Counted from the stretch's first letter, positions 15,659 to 24,610 are shown. The stretch: DNA of 64,000 nucleotides from Pseudomonadota bacterium (GCA_947455195.1 CANGMI010000006.1:1-64000); one strand, 5' to 3'. Numbers and translations: made by a program. Notes: generated from the letters alone by a model not told the origin.

Positions 15659-16058
15659 TCACCTCGTTCTTCGGGTCCGTGACCTGAAGGCGATGGCTGC
15701 CTTCTACTGCGACGTTCTCGGCTGCACCGTCGACCGGTGGCGCGAGGAACTGGGCCTCGTGCACCTTCGGGTGGGCAAGGACGCCATGATCGATCTCGCC
15801 GATGCCGAAATCCTCAAGCAGCGCCGCGGCACGGATGGGCCTGCCATCGACGGCACGCAGCCGTTCTACCCCAACGTCGAGCACTTCGCGCTGACGCTGG
15901 CCGAGTTCGACGCCGATGCCATCCGGGCGCACCTGGTCGCGCATGGCATCACCGCAGCACCCACGCTCGAACGATACGGTGCGCTGGGCAACCGGCTGAG
16001 CATGTACTTCAAGGACCCTGAAGGCAACATGGTCGAACTGCGCGCCGCCACGTCCTGA
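15633..16058 (+). CDS. VOC (glyoxalase/bleomycin-resistance) family protein
   Basis: The 141-aa protein has the single-module vicinal-oxygen-chelate pattern: GLDHLVLRVRDLKAMAAFY at the N-terminus with a metal-ligand His, a second half with NVEHFALTLAEF, and an end motif of MYFKDPEGNMVELRA with a metal-ligand Glu. It could be a glyoxalase-like isomerase, an epimerase or a fosfomycin-type thiol transferase; the substrate is unclear. The start overlaps the end of the hydroxylase gene by 26 bp, implying translational coupling and a shared pathway. Confidence 0.88.
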   Translation: MKLEPIGLDHLVLRVRDLKAMAAFYCDVLGCTVDRWREELGLVHLRVGKDAMIDLADAEILKQRRGTDGPAIDGTQPFYPNVEHFALTLAEFDADAIRAHLVAHGITAAPTLERYGALGNRLSMYFKDPEGNMVELRAATS

Positions 16059-16139
16059 GAAAACCCCTGTCATGCCCGGCCGGCGACCACCCCGACTGAA
16101 CACCCCGACACGACTCCCCTTTCCTGCAAGAGGCTCACC

Positions 16140-17066
16140 ATGACCACGCGCCGCCAGATGCTCTCCGCCACGCTTGCCACCGGCGCCTCGCTGGCGCTGC
16201 CGGTACGAACCGCCCGCGCCGCCACCAAGGTGCAGATCGGGTCGGTGCTCGCGGGCACGACCATCGCCGGCGAACTGATGCCCAAGTACCTGAAAGAGGC
16301 CGGCATCGACGCCGAGGTCCTGAGCTTTCCCAACATCACCCAGCGCATGCAGGCACTGGCCTCAGGCGATGTGCAGATCGGCTATGGCAGCGTCAACGGC
16401 GCCATCCTCCTCGCCAGCCGCGGGCTGAAGCTGAGCATCCTCGCCAACGCCTGCGAGGGCGGTGGCCTCATGGTGGGCAAACCCGAGTTCAAGACCCTGG
16501 CCGACCTCAAGGGCCGCAAGATCGCCGTGCAACCGGGCAGCCTCACCCAGGCGGCCCTGCTCTGGAAGCTGAAAAGCCTGGGCCTCGCCGGTGCGGCCGA
16601 ATTGCTCTTCCTCGACGTGAACAACATGCCGGTCGCGCTGCAGAAAGGCCAGGTCGATGCCATCCTGCCCTTCGAGCCCTACGCCACGCTTGCCCGCATG
16701 AACGGCTGGGGTCACGACATCTGGCACCCCTACGACACGCCGATGGGCCGCACCAATGTGGTCTTCGTCGCCTCGACCGAATTCGTCAACCGCGAGCCAG
16801 CCCTCGCCCGCGAAGTGGTGCGCGCCCATGTGCGCGCCACCCAGGAACTGCAAAAGGACAACACCGCGGCCATCGAGGCCATCGTGAAGTCGCTCAACCT
16901 GCCGCGCGACGTAGCCCGCGAATCGCTGAAGAACACCTACTTCACACCCGACACCACCGAGGCGTTCGAGAAGAGCATCATCGCCGTGGGTCAGACCATG
17001 CTCGAAACCGGCATGATCACGCGGATGCCCGACTGGTCGACCTTCATCGATCGTCGCTTGGTCTGA
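16140..17066 (+). CDS. ABC importer substrate-binding protein (NMT1/SsuA/TauA type)
   Basis: This 308-aa protein begins with a twin-arginine-like signal (TTRRQMLSATLATGASLAL) cleaved near ARAATKV. It has the fold of nitrate/sulfonate/pyrimidine-precursor receptors: the early LAGTTIAGELMPKYL segment, the ALASGDVQIGYGSVN strand-turn, a LADLKGRKIAVQPGS hinge, and QKGQVDAILPFEP. The ligand is unknown. It is 7 bp upstream of a matching permease and then an ATPase, forming a complete three-gene importer after the VOC gene. The start ATG 16140 follows AAGAGGCTCACC. Confidence 0.9.
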   Translation: MTTRRQMLSATLATGASLALPVRTARAATKVQIGSVLAGTTIAGELMPKYLKEAGIDAEVLSFPNITQRMQALASGDVQIGYGSVNGAILLASRGLKLSILANACEGGGLMVGKPEFKTLADLKGRKIAVQPGSLTQAALLWKLKSLGLAGAAELLFLDVNNMPVALQKGQVDAILPFEPYATLARMNGWGHDIWHPYDTPMGRTNVVFVASTEFVNREPALAREVVRAHVRATQELQKDNTAAIEAIVKSLNLPRDVARESLKNTYFTPDTTEAFEKSIIAVGQTMLETGMITRMPDWSTFIDRRLV

Positions 17067-17073
17067 GCGGCCG

Positions 17074-17838
17074 GTGAATCGCCTGCTGACGGCAGCGCTC
17101 GGGCTTGCACCGCTCGCCTTGCTGCTCGCCCTCTGGCAGGCAGCCACCACCGGCGGCTGGTACACCAGCGTGCTGCTCCCGCCCCCGATCGAAGTGGCCC
17201 GTGTCTTTGGCGCTCAATGGCCTGATCTTCTGCGCCATGTCGGGGCGAGCCTGACGCGGGTCTGTGTGGGGCTTGCCATCGCCTGTATCACCGCCATCCC
17301 GCTCGGTCTCATGATCGGCCGCTTCAAGTGGCTCGATCAGATCACCGACTGGACGATCCAGATCTTTCGCTCGCTGCCCGGCATCGCGCTCATTCCGCTG
17401 GCGATCCTCTTCTTCGGCATCGGGGACAAGCCCGCCATCATCCTCATCACGCTGGCGGCGTTCTGGCCGCTCATCATCAGCACGATCTTCGGGGTGAAGA
17501 GTGTCGAGCGCACGCTGCTCAAGGTGGCGCGGGTGGCACGTGCAGGCGATGCGCTCGTGCTGCGCGATATCCTCCTGCCCAGCGCCCTGCCCTCGATCCT
17601 CACCGGACTGAGACTGGCGGCCGGCGCCGGCTGGCTCACCGTGGTCACCGCAGAGATGATGGCGGTGAAGTCGGGGCTGGGCTATTACATCATGTACGCA
17701 CAGACCACCTTTCGCGCCGAGGAAATCATTGCCGGCATCGTCACCATCGGTGCCATCGGTCTGCTCTTCGATCAGGGCATCCGCCTGCTGCGACATCGCA
17801 TCTGCCGCTGGCAGGAAGGACTGGTGCTCGAATCATGA
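17074..17838 (+). CDS. ABC importer permease (SsuC/TauC type)
   Basis: The 254-aa membrane protein has about six hydrophobic segments, beginning with LGLAPLALLLALW. It ends its core with the BPD-type EAA-like loop where the ATPase docks: RDILLPSALPSILTGLRLA. The GTG start at 17074 lies 7 bp after the receptor gene and the end overlaps the ATPase start in an ATGA. This predicts a homodimeric channel in the inner membrane working with the products of 16140 and 17835. Confidence 0.93.
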   Translation: MNRLLTAALGLAPLALLLALWQAATTGGWYTSVLLPPPIEVARVFGAQWPDLLRHVGASLTRVCVGLAIACITAIPLGLMIGRFKWLDQITDWTIQIFRSLPGIALIPLAILFFGIGDKPAIILITLAAFWPLIISTIFGVKSVERTLLKVARVARAGDALVLRDILLPSALPSILTGLRLAAGAGWLTVVTAEMMAVKSGLGYYIMYAQTTFRAEEIIAGIVTIGAIGLLFDQGIRLLRHRICRWQEGLVLES

Positions 17839-18602
17839 GCCTGCTTGAACTCGACGCGGTCTCCAAGACCTACCGCCGCGGTCAGGAGGTGGTGCAGGCC
17901 CTCGATTCAGTTTCACTTTCCGCCGGATTCGGTGAATTCATCTGCCTGCTGGGCGTGTCCGGTTGCGGCAAGTCGACCCTGCTGCAAATTCTGGCCGGTC
18001 TCGAACCCGCCGACAGCGGTGCAGTGCAGATCGAGGGGCAGCCGATCGCGGGCGGTCATCCGAATGCGAGCGTGGTGTTCCAGGAGCATGGGCTCTTCCC
18101 CTGGATGACCGTCGAGCGCAACGTCGAATTCAACATGAAGGCTCGCGGCGTAGGTGCCGCCGAGCGGCGCAGCGTTGCACGCGACTTCATCAACCGGGTA
18201 GGTCTTGCTGGCTTCGAACGGCGCTATCCGCACGAACTATCGGGCGGCATGCGCCAGCGCGTGGGCATCGCACGGGCACTCACCACGCGTCCGCGTCTGC
18301 TGCTCATGGACGAACCGTTCGGGGCACTGGACGCGCAGACCCGATCGATCATGCAGAACCAGTTGCTCGACCTGTGGCAGGACTATCGCGCCACCGTGGT
18401 CTTCGTGACGCACAGCGTCGACGAGGCGGTGTTCCTCGCCGATCGCATCGTGATCATGTCACCCCGCCCGGGTCGAGTTCGATCGATCGTGCCAGTTGCG
18501 CTGCCACGGCCGCGCGATCGTGCCGATCCGGCCTTCGGGCAGTGCGTCGGCGAGGTGCTCGGGCTCATTCACGATGACCTGCGTCACCTGATGGGAGCCT
18601 GA
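17835..18602 (+). CDS. ABC importer ATPase (SsuB/TauB type)
   Basis: The 255-aa ATPase shows Walker A GVSGCGKST, a Q-loop near VVFQEHGLFPWMTV, the signature LSGGMRQR, Walker B LLLMDEPFGALD and the H-loop VTHSVDEA. The order and length match nitrate/sulfonate-type ATPases. ATG 17835 overlaps the permease stop by 4 bp. The same frame is open far upstream inside the permease gene, but that part is an out-of-frame shadow. It ends 21 bp before a convergent gene. Confidence 0.95.
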   Translation: MSLLELDAVSKTYRRGQEVVQALDSVSLSAGFGEFICLLGVSGCGKSTLLQILAGLEPADSGAVQIEGQPIAGGHPNASVVFQEHGLFPWMTVERNVEFNMKARGVGAAERRSVARDFINRVGLAGFERRYPHELSGGMRQRVGIARALTTRPRLLLMDEPFGALDAQTRSIMQNQLLDLWQDYRATVVFVTHSVDEAVFLADRIVIMSPRPGRVRSIVPVALPRPRDRADPAFGQCVGEVLGLIHDDLRHLMGA

Positions 18603-18623
18603 AGCACCCGCAGCCCCCTGCCG

Positions 18624-19631
18624 CTAGAACATCTGCCAGGGAATCGGCGCGAAGGTGAACGATGCACCCTCGCGATGCAGCCGACCGATGCCCGGGAAAG
18701 GCAGGTGCGCCGCTGCGATCAGCGTGTTTTCGCGGGCGACCCGGTCGAAGAGGGCACGCCGGGCCGCTCTCGCCTGCGCCTGGTCGGTGTCGTAGGCAAT
18801 CGTGACCTCGGGCCGCGAGAACTGCACCGCAGCGATGTGCAGGGTGTCGCCGATGGCAAGCAGCTTCTGTCCGTCGGATTCGATCTGGTAGGTGGTGTGG
18901 CCCAGGGTGTGACCAATGGCACCGATCGACTGGATGCCCGGGGCAATCTGCTCGCCCGGATCAAAGGGCCGCAGCCGTGCGCGGTAGGCCTCGGCCGCAC
19001 GCCGTGCCACCTGAAAGCGATACTTGCGATCACCAGCCTTCGCTTCGTTTTCTTCATTGGCCCAGAAGGCGAGGTCGGCGCGGGCAAGCCGCAATTGCGC
19101 GTTCGGAAAGAGGGCAGCCCCCTCGGGCGTGAGTACGCCACCGATATGGTCAGGGTGGGCGTGGGTGATGAGCACTTCATCGACATCGGCTGGCGATACG
19201 CCGATGGACGCCATCACCTCGGGCAGCCGCCCCATGGTGGGTCCGAGGCCACGCGCCGCGCCACTGTCGATCAGAAAGAGTCGATCGCCCGTGTTCACGA
19301 GAAAGGTATTGACCGGGATGCGAATCGGCGCATTGGGCAGGTTCGCTTCTGCCATCAGGATCGCAAGCAGCTCGGGGTCGATGTTCAGAAGCGGCAACGG
19401 TGTGTCCTGATAACCGTCGAGAAGCGCTGTTACTTCGAATTGACCCAGCTTCATCCGATGCGCGCTCGCCACCTGCCGCCCGCGCAGGGCGGTCTTCGCA
19501 AGCGCCGAGCGTATCGGCATGCCTGCACCGCCCAGCGCGGCGAGGGCCGCGAGGGCGCCCGCTGACACGAGGCGCCGACGTGCGGGTTTCACGAGCGGGT
19601 CCTGATGGGTGTTGATCTGATCATTGGCCAC
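18624..19631 (-). CDS. Metallo-beta-lactamase-fold hydrolase, exported
   Basis: The 335-aa protein has a twin-arginine-like leader (RRRLVSAGALAALAALGG), then the MBL fold with the metal motif THAHPDHIGG (His157, His159, Asp161, His162 from the chosen start), an NTFLVNTG strand and a later GHTLGHTTY histidine. This is the quorum-quenching lactonase/hydrolase-like branch rather than a beta-lactamase. The GTG start at 19631 is chosen because GAGGAGACATTCC precedes it; an ATG nine codons earlier has no good site. It is the last gene of a minus-strand run of seven (24454 down to 18624), so it probably hydrolyses a lactone or ester in the same pathway. Confidence 0.88.
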   Translation of the reverse strand: MANDQINTHQDPLVKPARRRLVSAGALAALAALGGAGMPIRSALAKTALRGRQVASAHRMKLGQFEVTALLDGYQDTPLPLLNIDPELLAILMAEANLPNAPIRIPVNTFLVNTGDRLFLIDSGAARGLGPTMGRLPEVMASIGVSPADVDEVLITHAHPDHIGGVLTPEGAALFPNAQLRLARADLAFWANEENEAKAGDRKYRFQVARRAAEAYRARLRPFDPGEQIAPGIQSIGAIGHTLGHTTYQIESDGQKLLAIGDTLHIAAVQFSRPEVTIAYDTDQAQARAARRALFDRVARENTLIAAAHLPFPGIGRLHREGASFTFAPIPWQMF

Positions 19632-19678
19632 GGAATGTCTCCTCAGGATTTTTTGCAAAGGCTGCCAGCCGAACGCAT

Positions 19679-20593
19679 TCAGCGCGGCTCGCGGTTGGCG
19701 TTCATGTCACCGCCCCAGAACTCGGGCGACCATGCGGGGCCCCAGACATAGGGCAACTCGTTCCAGTCACCGGTCGTCCACGCGTCGCTGATCTTGTCCA
19801 TGTCGGCGTAGTACTCGATCCAGCTACCCCAGGGGTCCCGCAGGTAGTGAAAGAGATTGGAGGCGAGCGCATGACGCCCCGGGCCGAACTCCCCGGTGTA
19901 CCCCGCCTTTCGCATGCGCCACACGGCCATCGCGATGTCATCCATGTCGCGCATCTGGAAACTCGCATGCTGGAATCCACGGTGCGTGCTGTTGATGAAT
20001 CCGAAGCAGTGATGATCGATGACGCCGGACCCCGCTGCCATGAAGGCAACCTTGCCCACGGCACGATCACTCGCGCGCACACCGAGCATGTCGTCGTACC
20101 AGGCCTCGGCCCTGGCGAAATCCTGGGTGTAGACCAGCATGTGACCCAGCTTCACAGGCCGCGGGTCGCGGTCGAGTTCGCGCCACAGATGACGATCGAT
20201 GCGGCCCGCGGTCTGGCGCGGTGTCGGTGCAGGCGGAGCGGGCGATGCGTCGGCCATGAGGTGCACCCAGGTATTCCACGGATCGCGAAACCAGATACCG
20301 GCACGCTCACCGGCAATGGGGGACGCCTCGACCGTGACACCGGCAGCACCCAGCCGCTCGGCGAAGGCCCGCTCGTCCTCAGGCCGGATGGCGAACGAGA
20401 TGTGGTGCAGACGCTTTTCGACGCCCGCCACCAGAATGATCTCGTCGTGACCGCGCCCGGCGCAGCGCGCGCCCAGGACCGGGCCACGCCGCTCGGTGGC
20501 GAGCCCGAACGTGCCATAGAAACGCGCCGCCTCGTCGAGATCGGGCACTTCGAGGCCAAAGCCGGCAAGACCGGTGACACGAGGGTGGGACAT
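19679..20593 (-). CDS. Two-module VOC dioxygenase (type I extradiol-like)
   Basis: This 304-aa protein has two VOC domains. The second carries the three metal ligands of type I extradiol ring-cleavage enzymes: His in KLGHMLVYTQD, His in FQHASFQMRD and Glu in SWIEYYADMD. The N-terminal module keeps the fold (AGFGLEVPDLDEAARFY) but its acids are not conserved. It would use Fe(II) or Mn(II) to open a catechol-like ring, consistent with the aromatic hydroxylase at 25716. ATG 20593 has AAGGAG seven bases upstream. A 70-bp heptamer repeat lies in its 5' region. Confidence 0.88.
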   Translation of the reverse strand: MSHPRVTGLAGFGLEVPDLDEAARFYGTFGLATERRGPVLGARCAGRGHDEIILVAGVEKRLHHISFAIRPEDERAFAERLGAAGVTVEASPIAGERAGIWFRDPWNTWVHLMADASPAPPAPTPRQTAGRIDRHLWRELDRDPRPVKLGHMLVYTQDFARAEAWYDDMLGVRASDRAVGKVAFMAAGSGVIDHHCFGFINSTHRGFQHASFQMRDMDDIAMAVWRMRKAGYTGEFGPGRHALASNLFHYLRDPWGSWIEYYADMDKISDAWTTGDWNELPYVWGPAWSPEFWGGDMNANREPR

Positions 20594-20658
20594 GAGCAGT
20601 CTCCTTGGAGAACGAGAGGGGCGGATCGGGCGCATCAGGCTGCCCCCGGCACCCCAAG

Positions 20659-20728
20659 GTGTCAGGTGTCAGGTGTCAGGTGTCAGGTGTCAGGCGTCAG
20701 GCGTCAGGCGTCAGGCGTCAGGCGTCAG
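20659..20728. repeat. Ten-unit heptanucleotide tandem repeat (5 x GTGTCAG, then 5 x GCGTCAG)
   Basis: Ten perfect 7-bp units lie head to tail, the first five GTGTCAG and the last five GCGTCAG, differing by one transition. The block occupies the 194-bp gap between the VOC dioxygenase start (20593) and the end of the RidA gene (20788). It is therefore in the intercistronic leader of a minus-strand operon. The frame is irrelevant to coding, and slippage could change the leader length. Confidence 0.95.
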
Positions 20729-20787
20729 GCATGGGGCATCGAACGTCGGGCAGCGGACATCCGTGATCCGACATCGCATGGACCTCA

Positions 20788-21192
20788 TCACGCATCCGGC
20801 AGGACTGCGATCGCATTGATCTCGATGAGGTAGTCAGGTGACACCAGCTTGGTCACCTCCACCATGGTTGAGGCGGGTAACGGCGGCTTGAAATACTCGG
20901 CTCGCACCTTGTGAATGGTGTCGAAGTGCTCGACATTGCGCACGTAGACATCCACGCGGCAGACATCATCGAGCGTACCGCCGGCAGCCTCGACCGCGGC
21001 CTTGATGTTGTCGCAGACCTGACGGGTCTGTGCCTCGATGTCGCCGAGACCGGCAATCGTGCCGTCCGGGCGGCGCGCCGTCATGCCCGAGATGAAGACG
21101 AGCTTGCCGCGCGCTTCGATCATGGTGGCTTGCGAAAAAACCCCGCTGGGCTGGCGCAGACGGTCAGTGCTGACCTGCTTCTTGGCCATCAT
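20788..21192 (-). CDS. RidA (YjgF/YER057c/UK114) family protein
   Basis: This 134-aa RidA-like protein has the FSQATMIEARGKLVFISGMTA N-terminal block, the ETQTRQVCDNIKAAVEAAGG-like helix (here EAQTRQVCDNIKAAVEAAG) and the final PDYLIEINAIAVLP strand. The conserved Arg that binds the imine/enamine carboxylate is in the CRVDVYVRNVEHF segment. Such proteins hydrolyse reactive enamines or, inside catabolic operons, act as substrate-specific deaminases. It is located between the VOC dioxygenase and the Ldh2-type dehydrogenase on the minus strand. Two ATGs stand together at the start after AAGGAGGCC. Confidence 0.92.
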   Translation of the reverse strand: MMAKKQVSTDRLRQPSGVFSQATMIEARGKLVFISGMTARRPDGTIAGLGDIEAQTRQVCDNIKAAVEAAGGTLDDVCRVDVYVRNVEHFDTIHKVRAEYFKPPLPASTMVEVTKLVSPDYLIEINAIAVLPDA

Positions 21193-21277
21193 GGCCTCCT
21201 TGCTTGGTGACGTGTTTCGTAAGGTGTTTCATGGGGTGTTTCGTAACCTGATTTCGCGGCGTGAATCGTGACCTGAT

Positions 21278-22369
21278 TCATGCGCCCCCGGCAAGCCTTG
21301 CGGCCGCATCCGCGATGCCAGCCAGACGGGCACACGCCACCAGCTTGTCGAGCACATCGGGTGCCAGCGTACAGGCGCCTGCCGACTTCGTGGCGTTGAG
21401 CCGCTCGAGATCGCCCGGCGCGAGCACCCGCTCGACGCCTGCCGCCGGGCGCGCCGCGCGGATGTCCTGCGCGAACGCCGCAGCACGCTCGGCAAACTGC
21501 GCATCGACACCGAAAGCGGCCGGGTTGATGGCCAGAAAGAAATGGGCGCAGCGATAAGGATCGGCTGGATCACCGTACAGCGGATTCACTTCGGACCCGA
21601 TCGCTCCACCGGAGAGGCCCCCGCAGAGCAAATCGATCATCACGGCGAGGCCAAACCCCTTGGGGCCGGCAGCGGGCAGCAGCATGCCCTTGATCGCCGT
21701 CAGCGGATCGGTCGTGGGATTGCCGTCGGCATCGGCCGCCCAGCCCTCGGGAATGGCGCGCCCCGCCGATTCGGCCAACCGGATGCGGCCCATGGCCGTC
21801 GCCGAGAGCGCGAGATCGACCACGAGGGGCGTCCCCTTGGCCGCAGGCACCGCGATGGCGATGGGGTTGTTGCCGACGCGGCGCTCGGCTGCCCCAGGCG
21901 GTGGCATCAGCGGGCGGGTGTTGGAGAGCACCATGCCGATGAGGCCGGCGTCGGCCAGTTGACGAGCCCAGTAACCGGCCATGCCGAAATGAAATCCGTT
22001 GCGCACCGAGACGGCTGCCACGCCCTGCCGGCCTGCGCGCTCGATGAGCAGCGCGACCGCCTGCGCCGAGGTGAGTTGCCCCAGGGCGTTGCCGGCATCG
22101 ATCGTCACCGCGGCACCGCTGTCATGCACGATGGTGCCGACCGATGCGGGCGAGACCGAGCCTGCTCGCAGGCGATCGACATACATCGGCAGGAGCATCA
22201 CGCCGTGCGAGGCTACGCCCTCGAGGTCGGCGGCCACCAGGGCGTCGGCCGCGAGTCGGGCCGACGATTCGGCCACGCCCAGACGCACGAAGACATCGGC
22301 AACCAGTACAGCGAGTTGTCGCGCATCGATGCGTGCGAGATGACCCGCTGCAGGCGTTGGCGTTGTCAT
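21278..22369 (-). CDS. Ldh2/malate-lactate dehydrogenase family oxidoreductase
   Basis: The 363-aa protein matches the NAD(P)-dependent Ldh2/YlbC family: the VASHGVMLLPMYVDRL helix with the substrate His, NGFHFGMAGYW, SNTRPLMPPPGAAERRVGNNP with the cofactor loop, and KGFGLAVMIDLLCGGLSGGA near the C-terminus. It oxidises a 2-hydroxy-acid or reduces a keto-acid (malate, sulfolactate, ureidoglycolate or an imine in relatives); the specificity is not readable. ATG 22369 was chosen for the start of the conserved N-terminus; an upstream stretch to 22447 is likely untranslated. It ends 85 bp before RidA and begins 16 bp after the cupin gene. Confidence 0.9.
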   Translation of the reverse strand: MTTPTPAAGHLARIDARQLAVLVADVFVRLGVAESSARLAADALVAADLEGVASHGVMLLPMYVDRLRAGSVSPASVGTIVHDSGAAVTIDAGNALGQLTSAQAVALLIERAGRQGVAAVSVRNGFHFGMAGYWARQLADAGLIGMVLSNTRPLMPPPGAAERRVGNNPIAIAVPAAKGTPLVVDLALSATAMGRIRLAESAGRAIPEGWAADADGNPTTDPLTAIKGMLLPAAGPKGFGLAVMIDLLCGGLSGGAIGSEVNPLYGDPADPYRCAHFFLAINPAAFGVDAQFAERAAAFAQDIRAARPAAGVERVLAPGDLERLNATKSAGACTLAPDVLDKLVACARLAGIADAAARLAGGA

Positions 22370-22385
22370 CACGATAGTCGCGCGG

Positions 22386-22784
22386 TCAGTGCGCGTCGCG
22401 CTCGTCGGTATAGAAGTCGGGCTTCTGCGGGTAGTGGGGGCCGTCATACATCTCGATCACGACCGTGTCTTCGTGAGCGATGGCAGGCCCGTGAACATTG
22501 CCCTTCGGATTGCAGTAGAACGAGCCGGCGGTGAGCACCACCTGGGTCGACGTGTACTCGTAGCGCCCCGACAGGCAGATCATGAACTGGTTGGCGGCGT
22601 GCAGATGCGGCGCGGGAATGCCACAGCCTTTCTCGAACTTGATGAGGGCGATCGAAGCACCGGTTTCCTCATTGCGCCAGAGCATCTTCTCGTGAACGCC
22701 CTTGAGCGACTTGGCACGCCAGGGCATCGAATCGCTCTGGATCAGGATTTCCTGCAGGTTGGGGGCATTGGCGGGCATGTTCAT
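22386..22784 (-). CDS. Cupin-fold protein
   Basis: The 132-aa single-domain cupin has motif 1 as PAPHLHAANQFMICLSGRYEY, supplying two His ligands, and motif 2 as NPKGNVHGPAI with a third His. The metal site could serve an oxygenase or isomerase, or only binding. The start ATG 22784 (MNMPANAP) fits the family and lies 13 bp downstream of the permease stop. It is in the middle of the minus-strand operon, with the Ldh2-type enzyme 16 bp below. Confidence 0.9.
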   Translation of the reverse strand: MNMPANAPNLQEILIQSDSMPWRAKSLKGVHEKMLWRNEETGASIALIKFEKGCGIPAPHLHAANQFMICLSGRYEYTSTQVVLTAGSFYCNPKGNVHGPAIAHEDTVVIEMYDGPHYPQKPDFYTDERDAH

Positions 22785-22797
22785 GAGCCGGCTTCCT

Positions 22798-23595
22798 TCA
22801 GTGGCGTGTGGTGGGAGGCAGGAGCGGCGCGAGCAGCCGCTCCACGAGAACAACGGCAAGGTAGGACACGATGCCGAGAATGGCCAGTGCAAAGAGCGAC
22901 GCGAAGGCGAGCGGCGTATTGATCTGCGACGTGGCCGAGAGCAGGAGATAACCCAGTCCCTCGCTCGAACCGACGAATTCGCCGATCACCGCACCGATCA
23001 CCGCGAGTGTCACGGCCACCTTGGATCCGGTCATGATGAAAGGCAGCGCAGCCGGAAACTGCACCTTCCAGAAGATCTGCCAGGGCGAGGCCCGCAGGCT
23101 GCGCGCCAGTTCGAGCAACTCGCGAGGGGTCGACTGCAAGCCGGCCGCGGTATCGACCACGACGGGAAAGAAGGCAACGAGCCAGGCAATCGCGAGCTTC
23201 GATTCGATGCCGATGCCGAGCCACACGAGGAGGATGGGGGCCAGGGCCACCTTGGGCACCGACTGCAGCGCGATCAGCAGGGGATAGAAAGTGAGGTTGA
23301 GCACCCGCGAGTTGGCCACGGCGACAGCGAGCGGAATGCCCAGTACGAGTGCAAGCAGGAAACCATAGATCGTTTCCTTCAGCGTCACCCAGCCTTCGGA
23401 AAGCAGCAGATCCCAGCGCTTGATCGCTGCCTCGAGGACGAGCGAGGGACGGGGCAGCACCGAGACCTGGATATCGAGACCCACGCAGGCGACATGCCAG
23501 AGCGCCACCACCACGATGAGACCGAGGGGCGGCAAGGCAAGGCGCTGCCAGTCGACACGGGAAAGATCGAACATCGCGCTACGCTCAGTGGCCAT
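22798..23595 (-). CDS. ABC importer permease (SsuC/TauC type), second system
   Basis: The 265-aa permease has six predicted TM segments, starting with LPPLGLIVVVALWHV. The ATPase-docking loop region reads RSLRASPWQIFWKVQFPAALPFIMTG. ATG 23595 overlaps the ATPase stop by 11 bp; ATG 23574 is an alternative without overlap. With the ATPase at 23585 and the receptor transcribed the other way at 24674 it makes a second complete importer. It heads the catabolic part of the minus-strand operon. Confidence 0.93.
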   Translation of the reverse strand: MATERSAMFDLSRVDWQRLALPPLGLIVVVALWHVACVGLDIQVSVLPRPSLVLEAAIKRWDLLLSEGWVTLKETIYGFLLALVLGIPLAVAVANSRVLNLTFYPLLIALQSVPKVALAPILLVWLGIGIESKLAIAWLVAFFPVVVDTAAGLQSTPRELLELARSLRASPWQIFWKVQFPAALPFIMTGSKVAVTLAVIGAVIGEFVGSSEGLGYLLLSATSQINTPLAFASLFALAILGIVSYLAVVLVERLLAPLLPPTTRH

Positions 23596-24454
23596 GGGTC
23601 CCACCCTGAAGCGCACCGTGCACTCCACCATGCGGTCCATCGTCCGATGCGCCATGCGCCACCGGCGGCGGCACATCCTTGATCACCCCGAGGGCACGAC
23701 TGGCGCGCTGATCGAGTTCGGAGAAGCGCGCGGTGTAGCGCGTGGCCGCCGAGCGCGGATAGGGCAGGTCGACCGTGATGTCCTCGACGATCCGCCCGGG
23801 TCGCCGGCTGAACACCAGCACCCGGTCAGACAGATAGACCGCCTCGGCAATCGAGTGGGTGACAAAGACGACCGTCGCGCGGGTCCGGACACGGATGTCG
23901 AGCAGAAGATCGTTCATTTCCATGCGGGTGAGCTCGTCGAGCGCCCCGAACGGCTCATCCATGAGGATGAGAGTCGGCTGATGCACCAGCGCACGACACA
24001 GCGACACCCGCTGCTGCATGCCGCCCGAGAGCTGATGCGGACGCGAGGCGTGAAAATCACCCAGGCCGACGATCTCGAGCAGGTCGTGTGCTCGCTTGCG
24101 ACCGGCGGCATCGAGCCGCCCGATGATCTCGAGCGGAAAGAGCACGTTGTCGATGACGCTGCGCCAGGGCATGAGATTGGGCGTCTGGAACACGAAGCCG
24201 AAATCGGCATGCGGCTCGACCACTTCCTCACCGCGTATCCGTACCGACCCGGCACTCTTGGGCATGAGCCCGGCAATGATGCGCAGAAGCGTGGTCTTGC
24301 CGCACCCGCTCGGACCCAGAAGCGATACCAGTTCACCTTCACCAAAAGTGCATGAAATGCTCTCGATGGCAACCAGCGGCTCGCGCGCACCGCGACCGAG
24401 CTCGCTGCGCTCGAACACCTTGCGCACGTCATCGAGGACGCCAAAGGGCTTCAT
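23585..24454 (-). CDS. ABC importer ATPase, second system
   Basis: The 289-aa ATPase has Walker A GPSGCGKTT, the Q-loop in FVFQTPNLMPW, signature LSGGMQQR, Walker B LILMDEPFGALD and the H-loop VTHSIAEA. It is a little longer than the first ATPase, with a C-terminal His/Gly-rich tail of about 30 residues (GPHGGVHGALQGGTHGH) that could bind metal or be disordered. It is the first gene of the minus-strand operon. ATG 24454 lies 219 bp from the divergent receptor start. Confidence 0.94.
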   Translation of the reverse strand: MKPFGVLDDVRKVFERSELGRGAREPLVAIESISCTFGEGELVSLLGPSGCGKTTLLRIIAGLMPKSAGSVRIRGEEVVEPHADFGFVFQTPNLMPWRSVIDNVLFPLEIIGRLDAAGRKRAHDLLEIVGLGDFHASRPHQLSGGMQQRVSLCRALVHQPTLILMDEPFGALDELTRMEMNDLLLDIRVRTRATVVFVTHSIAEAVYLSDRVLVFSRRPGRIVEDITVDLPYPRSAATRYTARFSELDQRASRALGVIKDVPPPVAHGASDDGPHGGVHGALQGGTHGH

Positions 24455-24610
24455 GACGGATCGGGGGTACAGGAGGTGATCATGGGGTCAGTGGAAAAGA
24501 GGCAGCAGCGCGCAGGACAGGCAGACGGTTTGACAGACGAAAGCGGCAGGCAGGTGCAACACCATATCAAGAGGCTCGCCCTTGCAGCACGCCCGTGGCG
24601 CCTGGCGGAC

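Noticed and set aside
16362-17165. Long minus-strand frame of 267 codons
   Set aside because: It is antisense to the ABC receptor and permease, with no motif; a GC-skew shadow.
17328-17834. N-terminal extension of the first ABC ATPase
   Set aside because: It lies inside the permease gene in another frame; the ATPase homology begins at ATG 17835.
20641-20740. Possible CRISPR array
   Set aside because: The units are 7 bp, contiguous and without spacers, so this is a simple tandem repeat.
22702-23682. Plus-strand 326-codon frame over the cupin and permease genes
   Set aside because: It is highly charged, with no motif, and antisense to genes with clear family signatures.
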